Shown: positions 45,490 through 57,239 of the stretch, one piece after another
Layout: each line of letters begins with the position of its first letter
Position numbering within the stretch: the stretch's first letter is position 1
Assembly: GCA_028274465.1 (NCBI GenBank)
Contig: CM051458.1
Span: 12,043,566-12,107,565, forward strand
From: Plantago ovata
Taxonomy: Eukaryota > Streptophyta > Magnoliopsida > Lamiales > Plantaginaceae
Reading direction: 5' to 3'
Length of the DNA stretch: 64,000 nucleotides
Program-made: the position numbers and the translations under genes
The notes under the pieces: model-generated
Database searches by the model: none
What the model was told of the DNA's origin: nothing
The model's input: only the letters and a program-made list of their open reading frames with translations

Positions 45490-46370
45490 ACTCATCTTTT
45501 TTTTTTTAGAGAAAATTACATCCACTACCCCAACAAGAGTCGTACTTTGCGACCATTGTTTCAACAATTACATTTGGGTCCAAATTACGATTGAAGAGTT
45601 GACCAAATTTTAATTCCATTTCTCTATGTAACACCCAAATACATGTCCTTAACTAAATGATTTTTCTTTTTTCTTTATCTTTTTTCCTTTTACATTTTTC
45701 CCTTTCTTTTTTTTCTTTTCCCTTACCTCTTATTCTTCAAAAGCTCCGGTACCGGAGCTTGGAAAGCTCCGATGATCCGATTAGGAGCTTGCAGGCTCCG
45801 GTCGGAGCCTGCAAACTCCAACCTAGAGCGTGTGAGCTACGGATCGGAGCCTGTGAGCTCCGATCTGGAGCATTTTTCCAAGCTCCGATCTGGAGCTTGG
45901 CAACTCCAGTCGGAGCGTGCAAGAAGCTCCGACTGGAGCTTTCTCCGACACCTGATTCTGGTGTCGGAGTTTTGAAGATGGTGATTAAAAAAATATTTTG
46001 GGATATTTTTGAAAACAAAAGTTTTGTTGAAGCCTGATTTCTAATAATATTTGAGGCTAATTTGGAATTTAGATAAGTGATGTGGCTTAATGTTAAAATA
46101 TATGGTGTTAATTTAGTAAAAGATAAATTATTTGGGTCAAATGTGCAATAAACTAAAGTCGCAGTTGTTTGGGTGAGATTAAAATCTGATATTAAGTAAG
46201 GGCAAAATTGTACTTTTCAGGTCTTAATTCGCGGAAATTCAAATTAGTGGACCCAGATGTAATTAGGACTATCTAACAGGGTGTTATATGTAATTAAAAA
46301 TACAATGGTCACTCAGATGTAATAATGGACTCTAAAAGGGGATCTAGATGTAAATGTCTCCCTATTTTTT
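45490..46370. mobile_element. Candidate foldback/MULE-like element with palindrome array
   Basis: The ends are loosely inverse (GAGAAAATTACATCCACTAC at the left; its counterpart at the right reads GGGAGACATTTACATCTAG on the minus strand), with shared inner phrases such as 'gaccattgt' and 'tgggtcc'. No clean target duplication was found. The centre is an array of GGAGC/GCTCC palindromes. Confidence 0.4.
45741..45966. repeat. Array of GCTCCG/CGGAGC palindromes
   Basis: Contains the perfect palindrome AAGCTCCGGTACCGGAGCTT (45741-45760). GCAGGCTCCG/CGGAGCCTGC follows at 45791-45812, then several AGCTCCGATCTGGAGC-like units (to 45898). Next come the inverted pair CTCCAGTCGGAGC / GCTCCGACTGGAG and finally the hairpin CTCCGACACC...GGTGTCGGAG ending at 45969. 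Units are 15-25 bp. Confidence 0.85.
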
Positions 46371-46600
46371 AAACGGAAAATTTAACTATCATAACCTATA
46401 TACGCTTTTCCTTTACCACCTTATAACTTCAAATTATACACCTATACCAACTTTATTTGTGTGGTGGTTTTAGTTTGTTTGGCAGGTTGAGATTTTGCTG
46501 GTCTCTTGCGCTAGATGGTGTTTCTTTGGGGTTGGATTTTGGGTGAGTAAACTCATTTAGGGAAATTGGTTGCGGTCAATTATTAAACTTCCTTCTTGCG
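46371..46600 (+). other. Probable LINE 3' UTR, left part
   Basis: GT-rich, non-coding; style matches the LINE tail that resumes at 47582 after the MULE-type element. Confidence 0.3.
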
Positions 46601-47581
46601 TTTTAATTAGGAAAAATTTTACTTTGCACTGAAATCTTTCCTATGTTTTTCAAAATGCACTTGAACCTTTGTTTTATTCCAAATTGCACCGAAATCTATC
46701 ATTAAAATTTTCAACTTGGACAAACGTTTAACGGTGTTAAAGTTAGCCTTTTTTATTTAAATAACACAAAAAACTGTGCCACAAAAATTTAAACTACAGC
46801 AAAAAAAAAAAAAAAAAAAAAAATAAAGAAAAAAACAAAAAAATCTACATAATCCAATTGTTCCATTCAATATACCAAAAAAATACATCCAAATAACCAT
46901 AACACTTCCAATATCCATATCATTTCCATTTCCATGAAATATATCGTGCTATAGTTGATAAACAATCAGTCATGCCCAAAACCAAAACTAAATCCTAACT
47001 AAGGCACTGCCACCAGAAACCAATAGTAGAAAACAGAGCAGAAACGTAGCAGTAGTTACGGCTTCCGGGCCAAATGACTCTTCCCCCCACCTATTGTAAC
47101 ATCAGGCAATAAACTCCAACACACATTAATTAGCAAAATAGTTAAATGATTCAACAACGTCAATAGATAACACACATCCAAAGTACTACTGTAGGGCGAT
47201 AGAGATCGTCATCAAAGATCTCGGAGGTGGTGGTTTTGGTGAAAAATGACGCGATCGAAGAAGAGTGGCAGAGCTAGTGTTTGTTGACGATGGTGTGATA
47301 CGATCTGATCTGAATTCTAAGAGATTGACTGTGTTGTTTTCGTTGATTGAATTGGTCGACTGAGTGTCCTGCTGTGTTGTTGATCGATCTTGTTTTGAAG
47401 GAGAAGAATATGTTAATTTACAATTTTGACCCTAACAGAAAATCTAACGTGTTAAACTTTGTGTAAGTTGAATTTTATGTAAAAGGTTTCAGTGTAATTT
47501 GGAATAAAACAAAGGTTTAAGTGCATTTTAAAAAATATGAAAAAGGTTTCAGTGTGAAATAAATTTTATTCCTTTTAATCA
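46601..47581. mobile_element. MULE-type non-autonomous element, 963 bp
   Basis: The body 46610-47572 lies between 9-bp near-duplicates TTTTAATTA and TTTTAATCA. Inverted ends of about 140 bp include GCACTGAAATC / CACTGAAACC, then AAATGCACTTGAACC / AAATGCACTTAAACC and TTTGTTTTATTCCAAATT in both. The interior has a poly-A run (about 46800-46822). A short GC-richer piece (47205-47400) could be a captured gene fragment, though none is recognised. Confidence 0.8.
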
Positions 47582-48069
47582 TGAATTCATATCACTGTGG
47601 GTGGGACCTAGTTGTAACTTTATGGGATTAACGGTGTGGGTTTTGGTTGTCTCTTATTCTTAAGTTGTGGATCGTGTTGATCTCCTGTACTTATAGGCAT
47701 TTATTGTGCTTTGGTATGGACATCACATGCGGTGGTATCAAGATTGCAACATTACCGTATTTTGGTATCTCATTCAAGTTCTTTGTAATTTTATGATACC
47801 TCTGCAGATGCATAATAATCCCGAGACAATTAAACTTTTTTTGAGATAAGCCTGGTCTTTGTGATTTCTTTCGTCAGTGGTGGAGATAGTAAAATAGATT
47901 TAACGATCTTGCACTTCGTTGATTTTGCAAGGTGTGGAGTAGTTTCTTGATTGTGGTGATCACGATGTTTGTTTCAGTAGTGGTGGTTTTACTTGCATTC
48001 CTAATAGTATTTTTTATACTCCTTGTACAACTTTTTTATTTAATAAAGTTTTTGTTGTTTAAAAAAAAA
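47582..48069 (+). mobile_element. LINE 3' end with poly-A tail
   Basis: A GT-rich 3' UTR-like stretch ends TTTAATAAAGTTTTTGTTG then a short A-run at 48061-48069, the plant LINE 3' end signature seen also at 18241 (minus strand). The short open frame at 47932-48165 spans this junction and is not a gene. Confidence 0.5.
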
Positions 48070-50010
48070 GTCCTTTATAACTTCGTTGATGTTCAAATTA
48101 ATTTTGACCTCAGTGTATCTTGGTTCGATTTGACACTAAGAAAGACAGGGGTGATGTTCTTATGAAGGGACCTTACACGATCTTTGGGAGGCCTATGTTC
48201 CTAAGACCTTGGGTGCGGAACTTTCGCCGTTCTGATCATCTGCTTAAATCTATTCCTATCTGGGTTACATAGCCCCAATTGCCGGTGTATTTATGGGGGG
48301 AGAACAGTTTGAATAAGATACCGAGTGCTATTGGTAAACCTTTGGTTACGGATGAGTCTACGGCGCATAAATTAAGATCATCTTATGCTCGCATGATGAT
48401 TGAGGTTGATGTCACACGGCCGGTGTTGGAATCCATGGTCATTCGTGATAAACATGGCGATGAGTTTGAACAAGTGATTGAATACGAATGGAAGCCGGTA
48501 TTTTGCCAAAATTAAATGCCAGCAAGTTGGCCATGATTAAGCTAAGAACAAAGGCCAAGGGATGACCCGCGAACCTAATTCGCCTGATGGAAGAACGGGG
48601 GCTACTAATACACAACAACGTCAACAGATTTGGCAACCACTATCCAATACAGCCAACAGGCATGAGGCTGGACAGCAGCAGCCCCAATCCACCTCTGTAC
48701 AACAGCATAATACTCTTCCCAGGTCGTAACAACCTCAGACAGCTACATCACAAACAGTTGCGTCCAGTTACGGTACTATGGCTCAGGTCCCGGTAAGCTC
48801 ATCCACCCCTCAGACACAAGTGGGTTTGCAGCAGCCCCATGACGGGAACCAGGGCTGGACAGAAGTCAGAAATAGGAAATCTCCATCTAAATCGCTGGGC
48901 AGAATGGGGAATAGAACTGAGGTTGCTGATTTGAGAATGGTAAATGGTTTCGCTCCGTTAAGTCAGGGAACATGACTTAACAAGGGCCACAACCATGAAC
49001 CATGATTGTTTGGAATGTCAAGGGGCTTAATAAGGCGGCTAAAATATGGAGATTGGCTCCCATCTCAAGAGATTAAATGTAAGCATAGCTGGCCTCTTTG
49101 GAAACACGTGTGAAAAATACAAAAGTGGATGTAATAAGAAAGAAACTCGGCAATCGGTGGCAATACGTTCATAACTATAGTGCCCATGCGAACGGAAGGA
49201 TCTGGGTTCTATGAGACCAAAGTAAGGTTCGAGTTAATATGATTTCGTGTACTGATCAATTTAGACATTGTCATGTAGTGGATACTAATGGAGTGGATAA
49301 AGGTTTAGTCACCTTTATTTATGGGCACAATCAACTTGAGTTTCGAGCGTGCTTTGGCAAGACCTACAAACATTAGCTTCTACCATCAATGGGCCTTGGA
49401 TGTGTATTGGTGACTTTAACAATGTCATGAATGCAACCGATAGAGAGGGTGGTAATTCATTGCATGCGCATGAGTATGTTGATTTGATTAATATGATGTC
49501 TAATGTTGGGTTATTTGAAATTGATGCTCATGGTGGACGCTTTACGTGGTCTAACAATACGGTGTATTCTCGTATCGATCATGTTATTGCAAACGTGGAG
49601 TGGCATCGAAGTAATCAGAATGTGATCATGGAGATACTTGAACCGGGTTTATCAGATCATTATCCCCTCCATATCACTAATATGCTGTGTACAACACTAA
49701 TTCAAGGACCCTTCAGGTTCCTTAATTGTCTGATCGACCCAAGAATTTCTGGTCATTGTCCAAGCCAGTTGGGCGACCAGCGTTCTGGTAGTCGACAAAC
49801 GCAGGTTTGGTTCGAATTAAAGCGCCTACAACAGCTTTTCAGGGGTATGACACGCATAGTTACAGGCCTGACTGCAAAAATAGATTTGGTGAGAGGAAAT
49901 CTGGAGGTAACACAGGTTGCATAACGTGGCGATAAATTCAATCAGTCCCTTATTGAGAGAGTGAAAGATGCACGTTTGGAGTCGGAGAAATGGTTGAATC
50001 TGGAAAGAAA
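48070..50010 (+). mobile_element. LINE 5' half: DUF4283 ORF1 and endonuclease
   Basis: ORF1 pieces (48140-48560): RGDVLMKGPYTIFGRPMFL, IPIWVT, LPVYLWGENSLNKI and YEWKPVFC, the DUF4283 RNA-binding domain of plant LINEs, then a zinc knuckle with shifted frame (C-Q-x-V-G-H-D). ORF2 endonuclease at 49003-49924: IVWNVKGLN, GPWMCIGDFNNV and GRFTWSN, then SRIDHVIAN and LSDHYPLHI, i.e. the apurinic-like endonuclease with its SDH motif. Several stops and shifts break the first part. Coding stops at about 50010 where a Sirevirus LTR enters, so the RT half should lie beyond the right edge. Confidence 0.85.
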
Positions 50011-50013
50011 TGT

Positions 50014-51569
50014 TGTTGGTCCCTTTAAACAACAAGAAAAGCCTAGAGGGGGGGTGAATAGTATTTTCAAACTTTCGTCGTTTAAAACTTTCTCAGCAAG
50101 TACTTATTACTTTACAGTAATGAGTTTGCTGATACTTAACTTTCTCAGCAAGCGCAAGTTACTTCTCAGTAACTAGTTTTGCTGATACTTAAAATCAGAG
50201 AGCGGAAGTCTTTGATACAATAAGTGCTTTGTCAGTAAGTGATAGTTTCAACAAGTGAAGTGAGTGACTGTGTACAGATAGATATGCTTTGCTGAAAACT
50301 AAATGCAGTAAGTAAATCACACAAACACTTTTATAGTGGTATCTGAGAGTGGCGTAATCTCTCAACTAATCCACTTTGTCCTTTCTAGGACAGAATCCAC
50401 TAAGACAAGTTTGAGGTTCCTTACAACACCTATCTAGAGCGATTCAAACAGAAACCAAAAAACACTTGCTTCGTTTCCAACCTAACTAGAGAACGAAACC
50501 TTGTTCTCCACCAAACTTGGGACTTTTAATCAGCAACACTATGCTCGATTTAGTTCCCCCTGAATATCACGCCTGAAAGGGTGTATTTTCAGTTAGAGAG
50601 GTTTGGGATGAGATAACTTAATTATAACTTATTCAGTTACAACAAGAAATCTAAGAAACAAAACTTTGAATACTTTGTAGTAAACAAGTTTGATTGTTTC
50701 TGGCGTCAAGACTTGTTCTTGTTCGAAAGAAAGAAAGAACACTTAACTAATTTCTTAGCCGTGTAAGTTCTACTTCTTCACAAGTAGTTTTTTCAAGCTT
50801 TAAGTCTTGGAACGAATCAATGGCAGTAAAGAGTATTTGAAGGGTATGTGAGTTTAAGCACAAGTGAGAGTTTGATCACGTTGTTGACACACTTCAACTC
50901 TTTGCCGGATGACCTCTATTTATAGTGAAAATAAGAAGCCGTTTGAATTTCAAATTCTAAGGCTTTTGTTCCTTAAGATGTCACTATCTTGCTTTTGTAC
51001 TTTCAGCAGCGTCCTTTGTTTGTCTTCTAGTCTTCATGTCCTTCGCGTGCATGCTTTGCATTTAATGCTCATTTGAATGAAATTCAAACAGTAACATTGG
51101 AGCGCAAATACAAGTACTTTCAGCAAGAGGTCACAAATGTTCCATCAGCAAGTGGTCAGTCTCAGTTTCAGCAAGCACAACCTACTCTGTTGTTTAGATT
51201 TTCACTTATGCAATGCTGTTGCTGAAGTTTCCACTTTCTGAGCAACATGTGCCTTTGTAGATACCAGTCTTCAGATCTTCGAATTCTTCAAGTTTCTGAA
51301 CGGTTCTAAATGCTTCAATAGTTTGTTTGTGTAAACAAAGTACATCATCAACAAATGCTTCAATAGGTTGTATTTCTTTTCAGAAAACAAGATACATCAT
51401 AAGCAGTAAAACCAACCTATCTAGCACCTACTCTAAGTCTTCAGCAAACGTTCCTCTTTTACAATGTCCTTAAAATTCTAAATTCCTATGGACCTTAAGA
51501 GTACTAGTTACTGGACTTTCCTTAATTTAGCATGGTTAATTGCTCATCAAAATTACAAGTTTCCTAACA
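50014..51569 (-). repeat. Sirevirus-like 3' LTR
   Basis: On the minus strand it begins TGTTAGGAAACTTG at 51569 and ends GGGACCAACA at 50014 (or three bases further, 50011, as TGTTG repeats). About 1556 bp. Two tandem units of about 53 bp (TTTCTCAGCAAG ... TTTGCTGATACTTA) lie at 50088-50192. Many TTCAGCA/TGCTGAA words occur. Confidence 0.8.
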
Positions 51570-51584
51570 AATTTCCCCCTTTTT
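51570..51584 (-). promoter_or_regulatory. Polypurine tract
   Basis: AAAAAGGGGGAAATT on the minus strand touches the LTR start, as needed to prime plus-strand DNA. Confidence 0.75.
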
Positions 51585-53550
51585 GATGTTAGCAATCCAT
51601 GGCTAAATTAATTGTTACCCTTTTAGAGGTTTCTGATGTTGAATAAATCAGTTGATTAATGCAAGCATACTTGAATAATTAAACAGTAAGCATAAGTAAA
51701 TTGCATAATCAAAAACCAATAAGAGTCAAAAGCTTCATTGCTGATAGTTATCTTTCAGTAAGTTTACAGGAACGATCAGAGATAACTACACAAAATCAGC
51801 AAATGAAAACTTGAACAGAACTATTACAGAGAGTTAAGCTCTTTCAGAGAATTTTCTTAAAATCTCTCTTACACTCTTCTCAGCAAGTGCAGTGAATTCA
51901 ATACAGTCCTTTGCGTAATCTTCAAGTAGCTTACGGACTTGTAGTTGAAGAATCCTTGCATTTTTGCAGGCGGTATGATAATGCTTTTCAGCATTCATTT
52001 CCATGTAGTGAACTACCCACAAATGCATGCCCCAATTGGTGGCATGGAGAAGTTGTGTATCTGAAATGTTTTAAGATGAATCTTCCTTAGCCAGAGAAGA
52101 TCTTCTTCTTGATCCTTAGCAGTGAGATATAAATACTCATAAGGAATCAATCCAAGTTTCTTCTTTGTTTTCTTGGTCACAGGGTCAGAGTAATAGGCAA
52201 TTCCAATTGGTTTTATCAAATCAGGTTCTTGTTTTATGGACTTACCAATTGAATTTCTTCTTACTGAGACTTCCAGATTCAACCATCTCCCAGCAATATT
52301 TCTTGGTAGGGACTCAGCCCTTTCTTTTCTTTTCACCTTAAGATCAATCCAAGTAAACATTTGGTTCAGTATAGCAGTTGAAAAGAACTCATTTACCAGC
52401 AAGTCTTCCAGCTTTAAGATCCAACAACCACATTCTGAGTGGTTTCATCATTGTTGGTCTTTGTATTCAATGCCGGAGCCAATAGCAATGCTGGCCAACC
52501 TCTTTTCTTCCTGTCTTTGCCTTCTTCTTCTTGACTTTGCATTGTCTTGATCTCTTGCTGAAGATCTTGAGTCAGAAGAGAAATACTTTGAATGGCCAGA
52601 CGAAGTTAAGGCTATAATTGGTCTAGATCTTATGGCTTGAACTATGGTCTGATTGTCATCATCATCATCATCTTCATTCAGATCTTGACGACTTTCAGTG
52701 TTACAGAATTCTTCAATTTCAGCAGCAGTTTTTCTCTTTTTCGAACTTGCTGAATTCAACTCAGATTCTGCTTGTCTTTTAGAACTTTGCTCTTTTTCAG
52801 CAAGAGGTTCTATTGTCAGTGGCGCTTCAGCAGTAGGGGTTTTCTTCCTTGAAGTTCTCTTTTGCTTATCTTCCCCCTTAGACATGGATTGCATCATTGG
52901 AGTAATGTGCAAAGAGAAGAACTCGTTGCAATTTTCAGCAAGAGTACTTAGGATGTTGTATTTCATAATGATTGCTTGCTGATCAGAGGTCAGCTTTGAC
53001 AATTCTTGTTTAACACTCACCATATTCTCCTCATGTCTGCGCTCTGTTGCGACCTTATCATCAATGAAAGTCTGAGCCTTGACTAATGCAGACTTTGCCA
53101 ACCGGAGTGCTTGACTTACATCTTCTTCATAGCTTTTGTGGTAAAGACTGATGTCTTTTTGAGCAATTGTAAGAGTAGTAGTGCATCTCAACAACGTAGC
53201 CAATATCAAGCGGACTCTCAGCAAGCAGTGCATCATCTTCTGCTTTGCAGGCTTTATGGACTTCCCTAAGTGCCAAAATTCTTGGAGTAAAATCCTCCAC
53301 GTTTGGGAACGGCACTAGATTTGGGGTCAAGGAATGAACTTTGAGCTCAGAAGCAAATTGATCATCTTGTAACATCAATTGACTTCTCAAGTCATCTCCT
53401 TCATCATTTTCGTAGTCAGGAGGAGGAATTTCAACCACTTTGGGGTCTTTCTTGGAATTATCATCCTCATTTGCTGATAGATCATCTTCATCCTCAGATT
53501 CATCAAGGCCAGCAACCTTGGAACCTAAGTCGGTAGCTTCATTCCTTTCT

Positions 53551-53656
53551 GGTTGAGTGGTTGCTGATGGCAACGCTTCAGACTCAACGACTGGAGTTTC
53601 ACCGATTGAGTAGTTGCTGAGGGCAACGTTTGAGACTCAATTACTGGAGTTTCACC
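53551..53656 (-). repeat. 53-bp tandem duplication that shifts the env-like frame
   Basis: Units at 53551-53603 and 53604-53656 differ at a few positions. 53 is not a multiple of three, so the duplication alone accounts for the frame break between the two env-like pieces here. Confidence 0.85.
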
Positions 53657-54607
53657 AGTAGTAAGTGGAAGGGAGGGGACTTCCTTTGGCTTTACTCCTG
53701 AAGATTGAGCAATATCCAAATTCTGCGTATGCCTAGCATGAATTTGGAGACTATTTTGGAGTGCTCTTTGGTAATCTTCATCCATCTCTTCTTCATCATC
53801 AAGGTTTGGATCAGTGACCTTGGCATCGAGTAAAGATAACTCGGCATCAGAAAGCTTGCCTTTGCCAAGTTTCAAAGCGGCTCGCTTTCTGGCGTATTCT
53901 TCCTCAGTATCAGCGCCTTGTAGAGGTGCTTGAGTACCGGTCTCATCAGGAGTAGGTTGAGATTCATGCTGAGTTGTTGTTTGTTCAGCTTGCTGATTGT
54001 CTTGTTTCTCAGTTTCAGCAACTGTCATTTTGAGTCCACCAGCATCAGGACTAGGACCTTGATTGTCATCATCGTCGTCCTTTTTATCCTTTGAATCTTT
54101 CCCTTCATCATCACTGGGATCAGTTGGGATGTTTTCATCTTCTTCCTCTTCATCATCATCTGTTAATATGACCAACTCGAGATGCTTGTACAAAGCAACA
54201 CTCGTTACTTCCTCTTCTTCATTGATTTTGTGAGGATCAGCCACCACGGGTACAAAAGAACCCTTGAGCATCACAGCTTGTTCAGCTGGAGAGGCACTCT
54301 TAAATTTGGCCTTCATATTCTCTCTGATTTGAGCAATCAGATTTGAGCTCATTAGCTGAGAATATGACATGTCTTCCGGAAGTATGGAGTGGACAAAAGT
54401 CTCGAGCTTCAGCAGAGAAGATATCTTTTTCTCGTTTGATAGATAAAGATGAAGGTCAGAAAAGTCCATCATTCTGTACCTTTGCCAGTTGCTGACAGAC
54501 TTAGCAACTCTTGACAAGGTAGTTCACTTGAAGTCTAAGTACAGTTCTTCAGAACTTACTTTTGGATCTTCAGTGATGTGAACCACTTCAGTGGTCTCCT
54601 TTTGAGC

Positions 54608-54994
54608 CTGAAAAAGAATAACATTTTGTTCAGGAAAGGTTTGGATAATTGTCTTAGAGTCCAAGGCTGAAACATGATTTACCTGCTGAGTTTCAGCAAG
54701 CTCATGTTGCACACTTGTTTGTGCTGGTACAATTTTCATCCCTTGAGGAGCTTGAGAAGCATCCTTCCTTTGTTCATCCTGAAATAAATGTGAGTTAGAT
54801 ACAAGTACTAAGTTGTCAAACTTAGTTGTATTACCAAAAACTTTAACTACCTGCTGAGCACGAAGTGTTGATTCTGGTGCAGAGGCTTCAGCAACCGTCT
54901 GACTTGCATCTTGAGAAGTCTGTAGAGAAATCATAATTTTAGCAAAAGATTGAGTTTCAAAAAGTGAACATTTGCTTATGGTTGAGTTAACTAC
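54608..54994 (-). other. Three candidate mini-introns in the env-like ORF
   Basis: Minus-strand GT-AG segments at 54994-54920 (75 nt), 54850-54779 (72 nt) and 54682-54608 (75 nt) each follow CAGCAG| and begin GTA. They end TCTCTACAG, TTATTTCAG and CTTTTTCAG. They are more AT-rich than the exons, and the second has a TCTAACTC branch-like site. All lengths are multiples of three with no stop, and the two exons between them (69 and 96 nt) are too. Confidence 0.5.
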
Positions 54995-57239
54995 CTGCTG
55001 AAGAAGGACAGGTTGTGGCTCAGTCCTTTCAGCATTAACAGTTTCTTCAGTTTTTGGGACTGTTTCTTCAGCAGACTTCTTTGCTTGCTCTGTTTTAGAA
55101 AGTTGTGCGGTTTCATCAATCTCCCTTGTCTCTGAAATGACAAGTTGAGCAGAAGCATCTTGTTCAGCAACCATCTTTTCAGCAACGGCAGCTTCAGCAA
55201 GTGCCGCGGTTCTTATGTCAGAAGCGATATCAGTCACTGGTTCCAGAGTCTGATCATCAAGATTATCTACAATGTAGACATCTGGGATTGGGGCAGGAAT
55301 TTCATTTCCACTGCCTTGTGGTCTATTCACAGTAGATGAATCAACATTAAGTTGATTGTTGAAGGATTCCTCAAACACTTCAACGTTGCTGACATAGGTT
55401 TCAGTAACCACCTTGTCAACATCTACTGGAGTTTGCTTTTCATCAACTGCTTGGGAATCATCCGAGAGATCATGGACAATTGGTACTGACTTGCGAGCCA
55501 GTGTTTTCTTTCTTGGGTTATTTGTCATTTTTCTCTTGGGGACGGGGTTAGCTGATGACGCTGCAGTCTGAGTGTCATCATCAGCTTTTCTCTTTTTCTT
55601 CTTGGATTTTTCCAGTTTCCCAGCAGAGGCGTCAGTAGTTGCATTTTCAACAACGGGTGTAGTGGTGTTTGCATGATCACCATCTACAACAGTTTCATCT
55701 CTATCACCATCTACAGTAGTTTCATCAACAACTTTTTCAGTTGCTGGAACATTTTGTTGCTGAGTGGTGACATCTGCAGCTATTGTATACCTTTCTTGCT
55801 GACTTGAGCTGACAACATTTGCAGCTGTTGTCTTCTTAGATTTTTCAAGTTTCTTGCCAGCAGTCTTAGGTACATTCTGCTTGTAGAAGGCTCTTCCCAC
55901 ATTGCATACAGATTTCTTGATTGGCAATGGGTTTCTCAGCTGAATCCTGAAGTGTTCAAGGATAAAGCATATCTTCTGGGAAGGTAGGTGAGACCTTGTT
56001 GTCTTCAACCTTGACCTTGAACTTAGTAACACAATCAACAAGTCTGTTGAAAATGTACTTTGCCCAGTTGAGCTCCGTTTTGTTCTCATAGATATGCATC
56101 AGCAGCGGCCACCTTCTCAAGCCTACTTGGTCTATTCCTCCAACTTGGGAGTCTAAGACTTTGATTAGTAGCAGAGCTACCAGACCAAGTGAGTGGCAGA
56201 GATGCTTCCTCTTAACGTGCTTTGTCCAAGTCACGGGAGCAATCTCTCCTTTCTTCATTTTCTCATTTCTGACATCACTGTAGAAGGCTTCTATCTCTTC
56301 ATCAGTGGCAGTGATGTCATATTCAGTTCCAGTGGTTGAAATCTGAAAGATTTCCGCTAAATCAGTCCATTTCAGGACGATTTGCGTGTTCTGAACTGTA
56401 GTAAAGATCACTTTTTCTGTGACTCCTTGACTATCAGTTAGGGACTGGATTTCTGCATTATTGTAGAACTCCATTGTATCCAACATGCTCACTTGCTTAG
56501 GGCGAGCAGTTATAAAATGAATGAGGCCTTGCTGCTTGATGAAGTCAAGCGCCTCTTCATTGTCACCATCTAGTTCTTGTTCATAGAAGTATCGGATATA
56601 CTTCTCCTTTGCAAAGCCACCCCATTGCATCATCATCTCACACTTTGCAGTGTCAAGATATGAGGGAGGCATAGGTTTTTCTGTTATCCTATCGTTTTTC
56701 AACACAACTATCGTTGTGTTTGTCACCGGAGTTGTCACCGGAGCAGTGCGTTTCTCAGCACTGTCAACCTTAGACGACTTTGAGGTCTTTGATGACTGTC
56801 TCTTTGGTGCCATTTCTTTATATAGAGAGAAATGTGTACGAAAAAGATTGTTTGCTTTTTGACCAGAGGTACAGTAGATTCAGGCTAAAATTTGCAGAGA
56901 AAGGAAATGTGAGTTAAATAATTTTGTCATTTCTCTAACTCCTTTATATAGTGTCTCTGATGTGTGAGAAACTCAATCGATTTGAGTTTTCAGCAAGGGT
57001 AAAACAGAGAAACAAAGGCGTTAGTGGAGCCTTTGCATTAAATGCGTAGTGGCCCATTACAAAAACCGTCAGAGCACTCTCTCTCTTTGTAATGTTAACC
57101 GTTAGATCAATAACTCCTTTTAATCAATGGCCACGATTGTATTTCATGTCATGATTATTACCGAGTTTATCTGTGCCTGATTAACGTCACAAATTGATTT
57201 TACCGAGATTTATGGGATTTGATTGCTTGCTGAAATAGA

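Larger units (their letters stand above)
51834..56813 (-). pseudogene. Sirevirus env-like ORF, about 5 kb, broken
   Basis: Starts with MAPKRQSSKTSKSSKV at 56813. The first 285 codons include MMMQWGGFAKEKYIRYFY and recall the plant-transposon domain at the head of Sirevirus env-like or extra ORFs. A shift near 55990 leads to 54524-56089 (Ser/Thr/Glu/Gln-rich, with nuclear-signal-like Lys clusters), then an in-frame TGA at 54524. Next come 53525-54517 (acidic runs), a shift caused by a 53-bp tandem duplication, 53127-53573, another shift, 52448-53236 (coiled-coil-like), a TGA TGA pair, 52013-52402, a shift, and 51834-52028. In total about 1650 codons would be coded without the breaks, far above the 600-700 I associate with Sirevirus env-like ORFs. 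No signal peptide or membrane span is clear, so membrane function is unsupported. Three possible mini-introns are listed separately. Confidence 0.7.

Noticed and set aside
45657-46037. Repeat-peptide open frames on both strands
   Set aside because: Both arise from the palindrome array; a strand-symmetric frame signals repeat structure, not coding.
54525-54600. A fourth intron in the env-like ORF starting at AAAA|GTAAGT and spanning the TGA
   Set aside because: The donor is ideal, but the AG acceptors I tried leave the downstream frame out of phase. A simple nonsense change is more likely.
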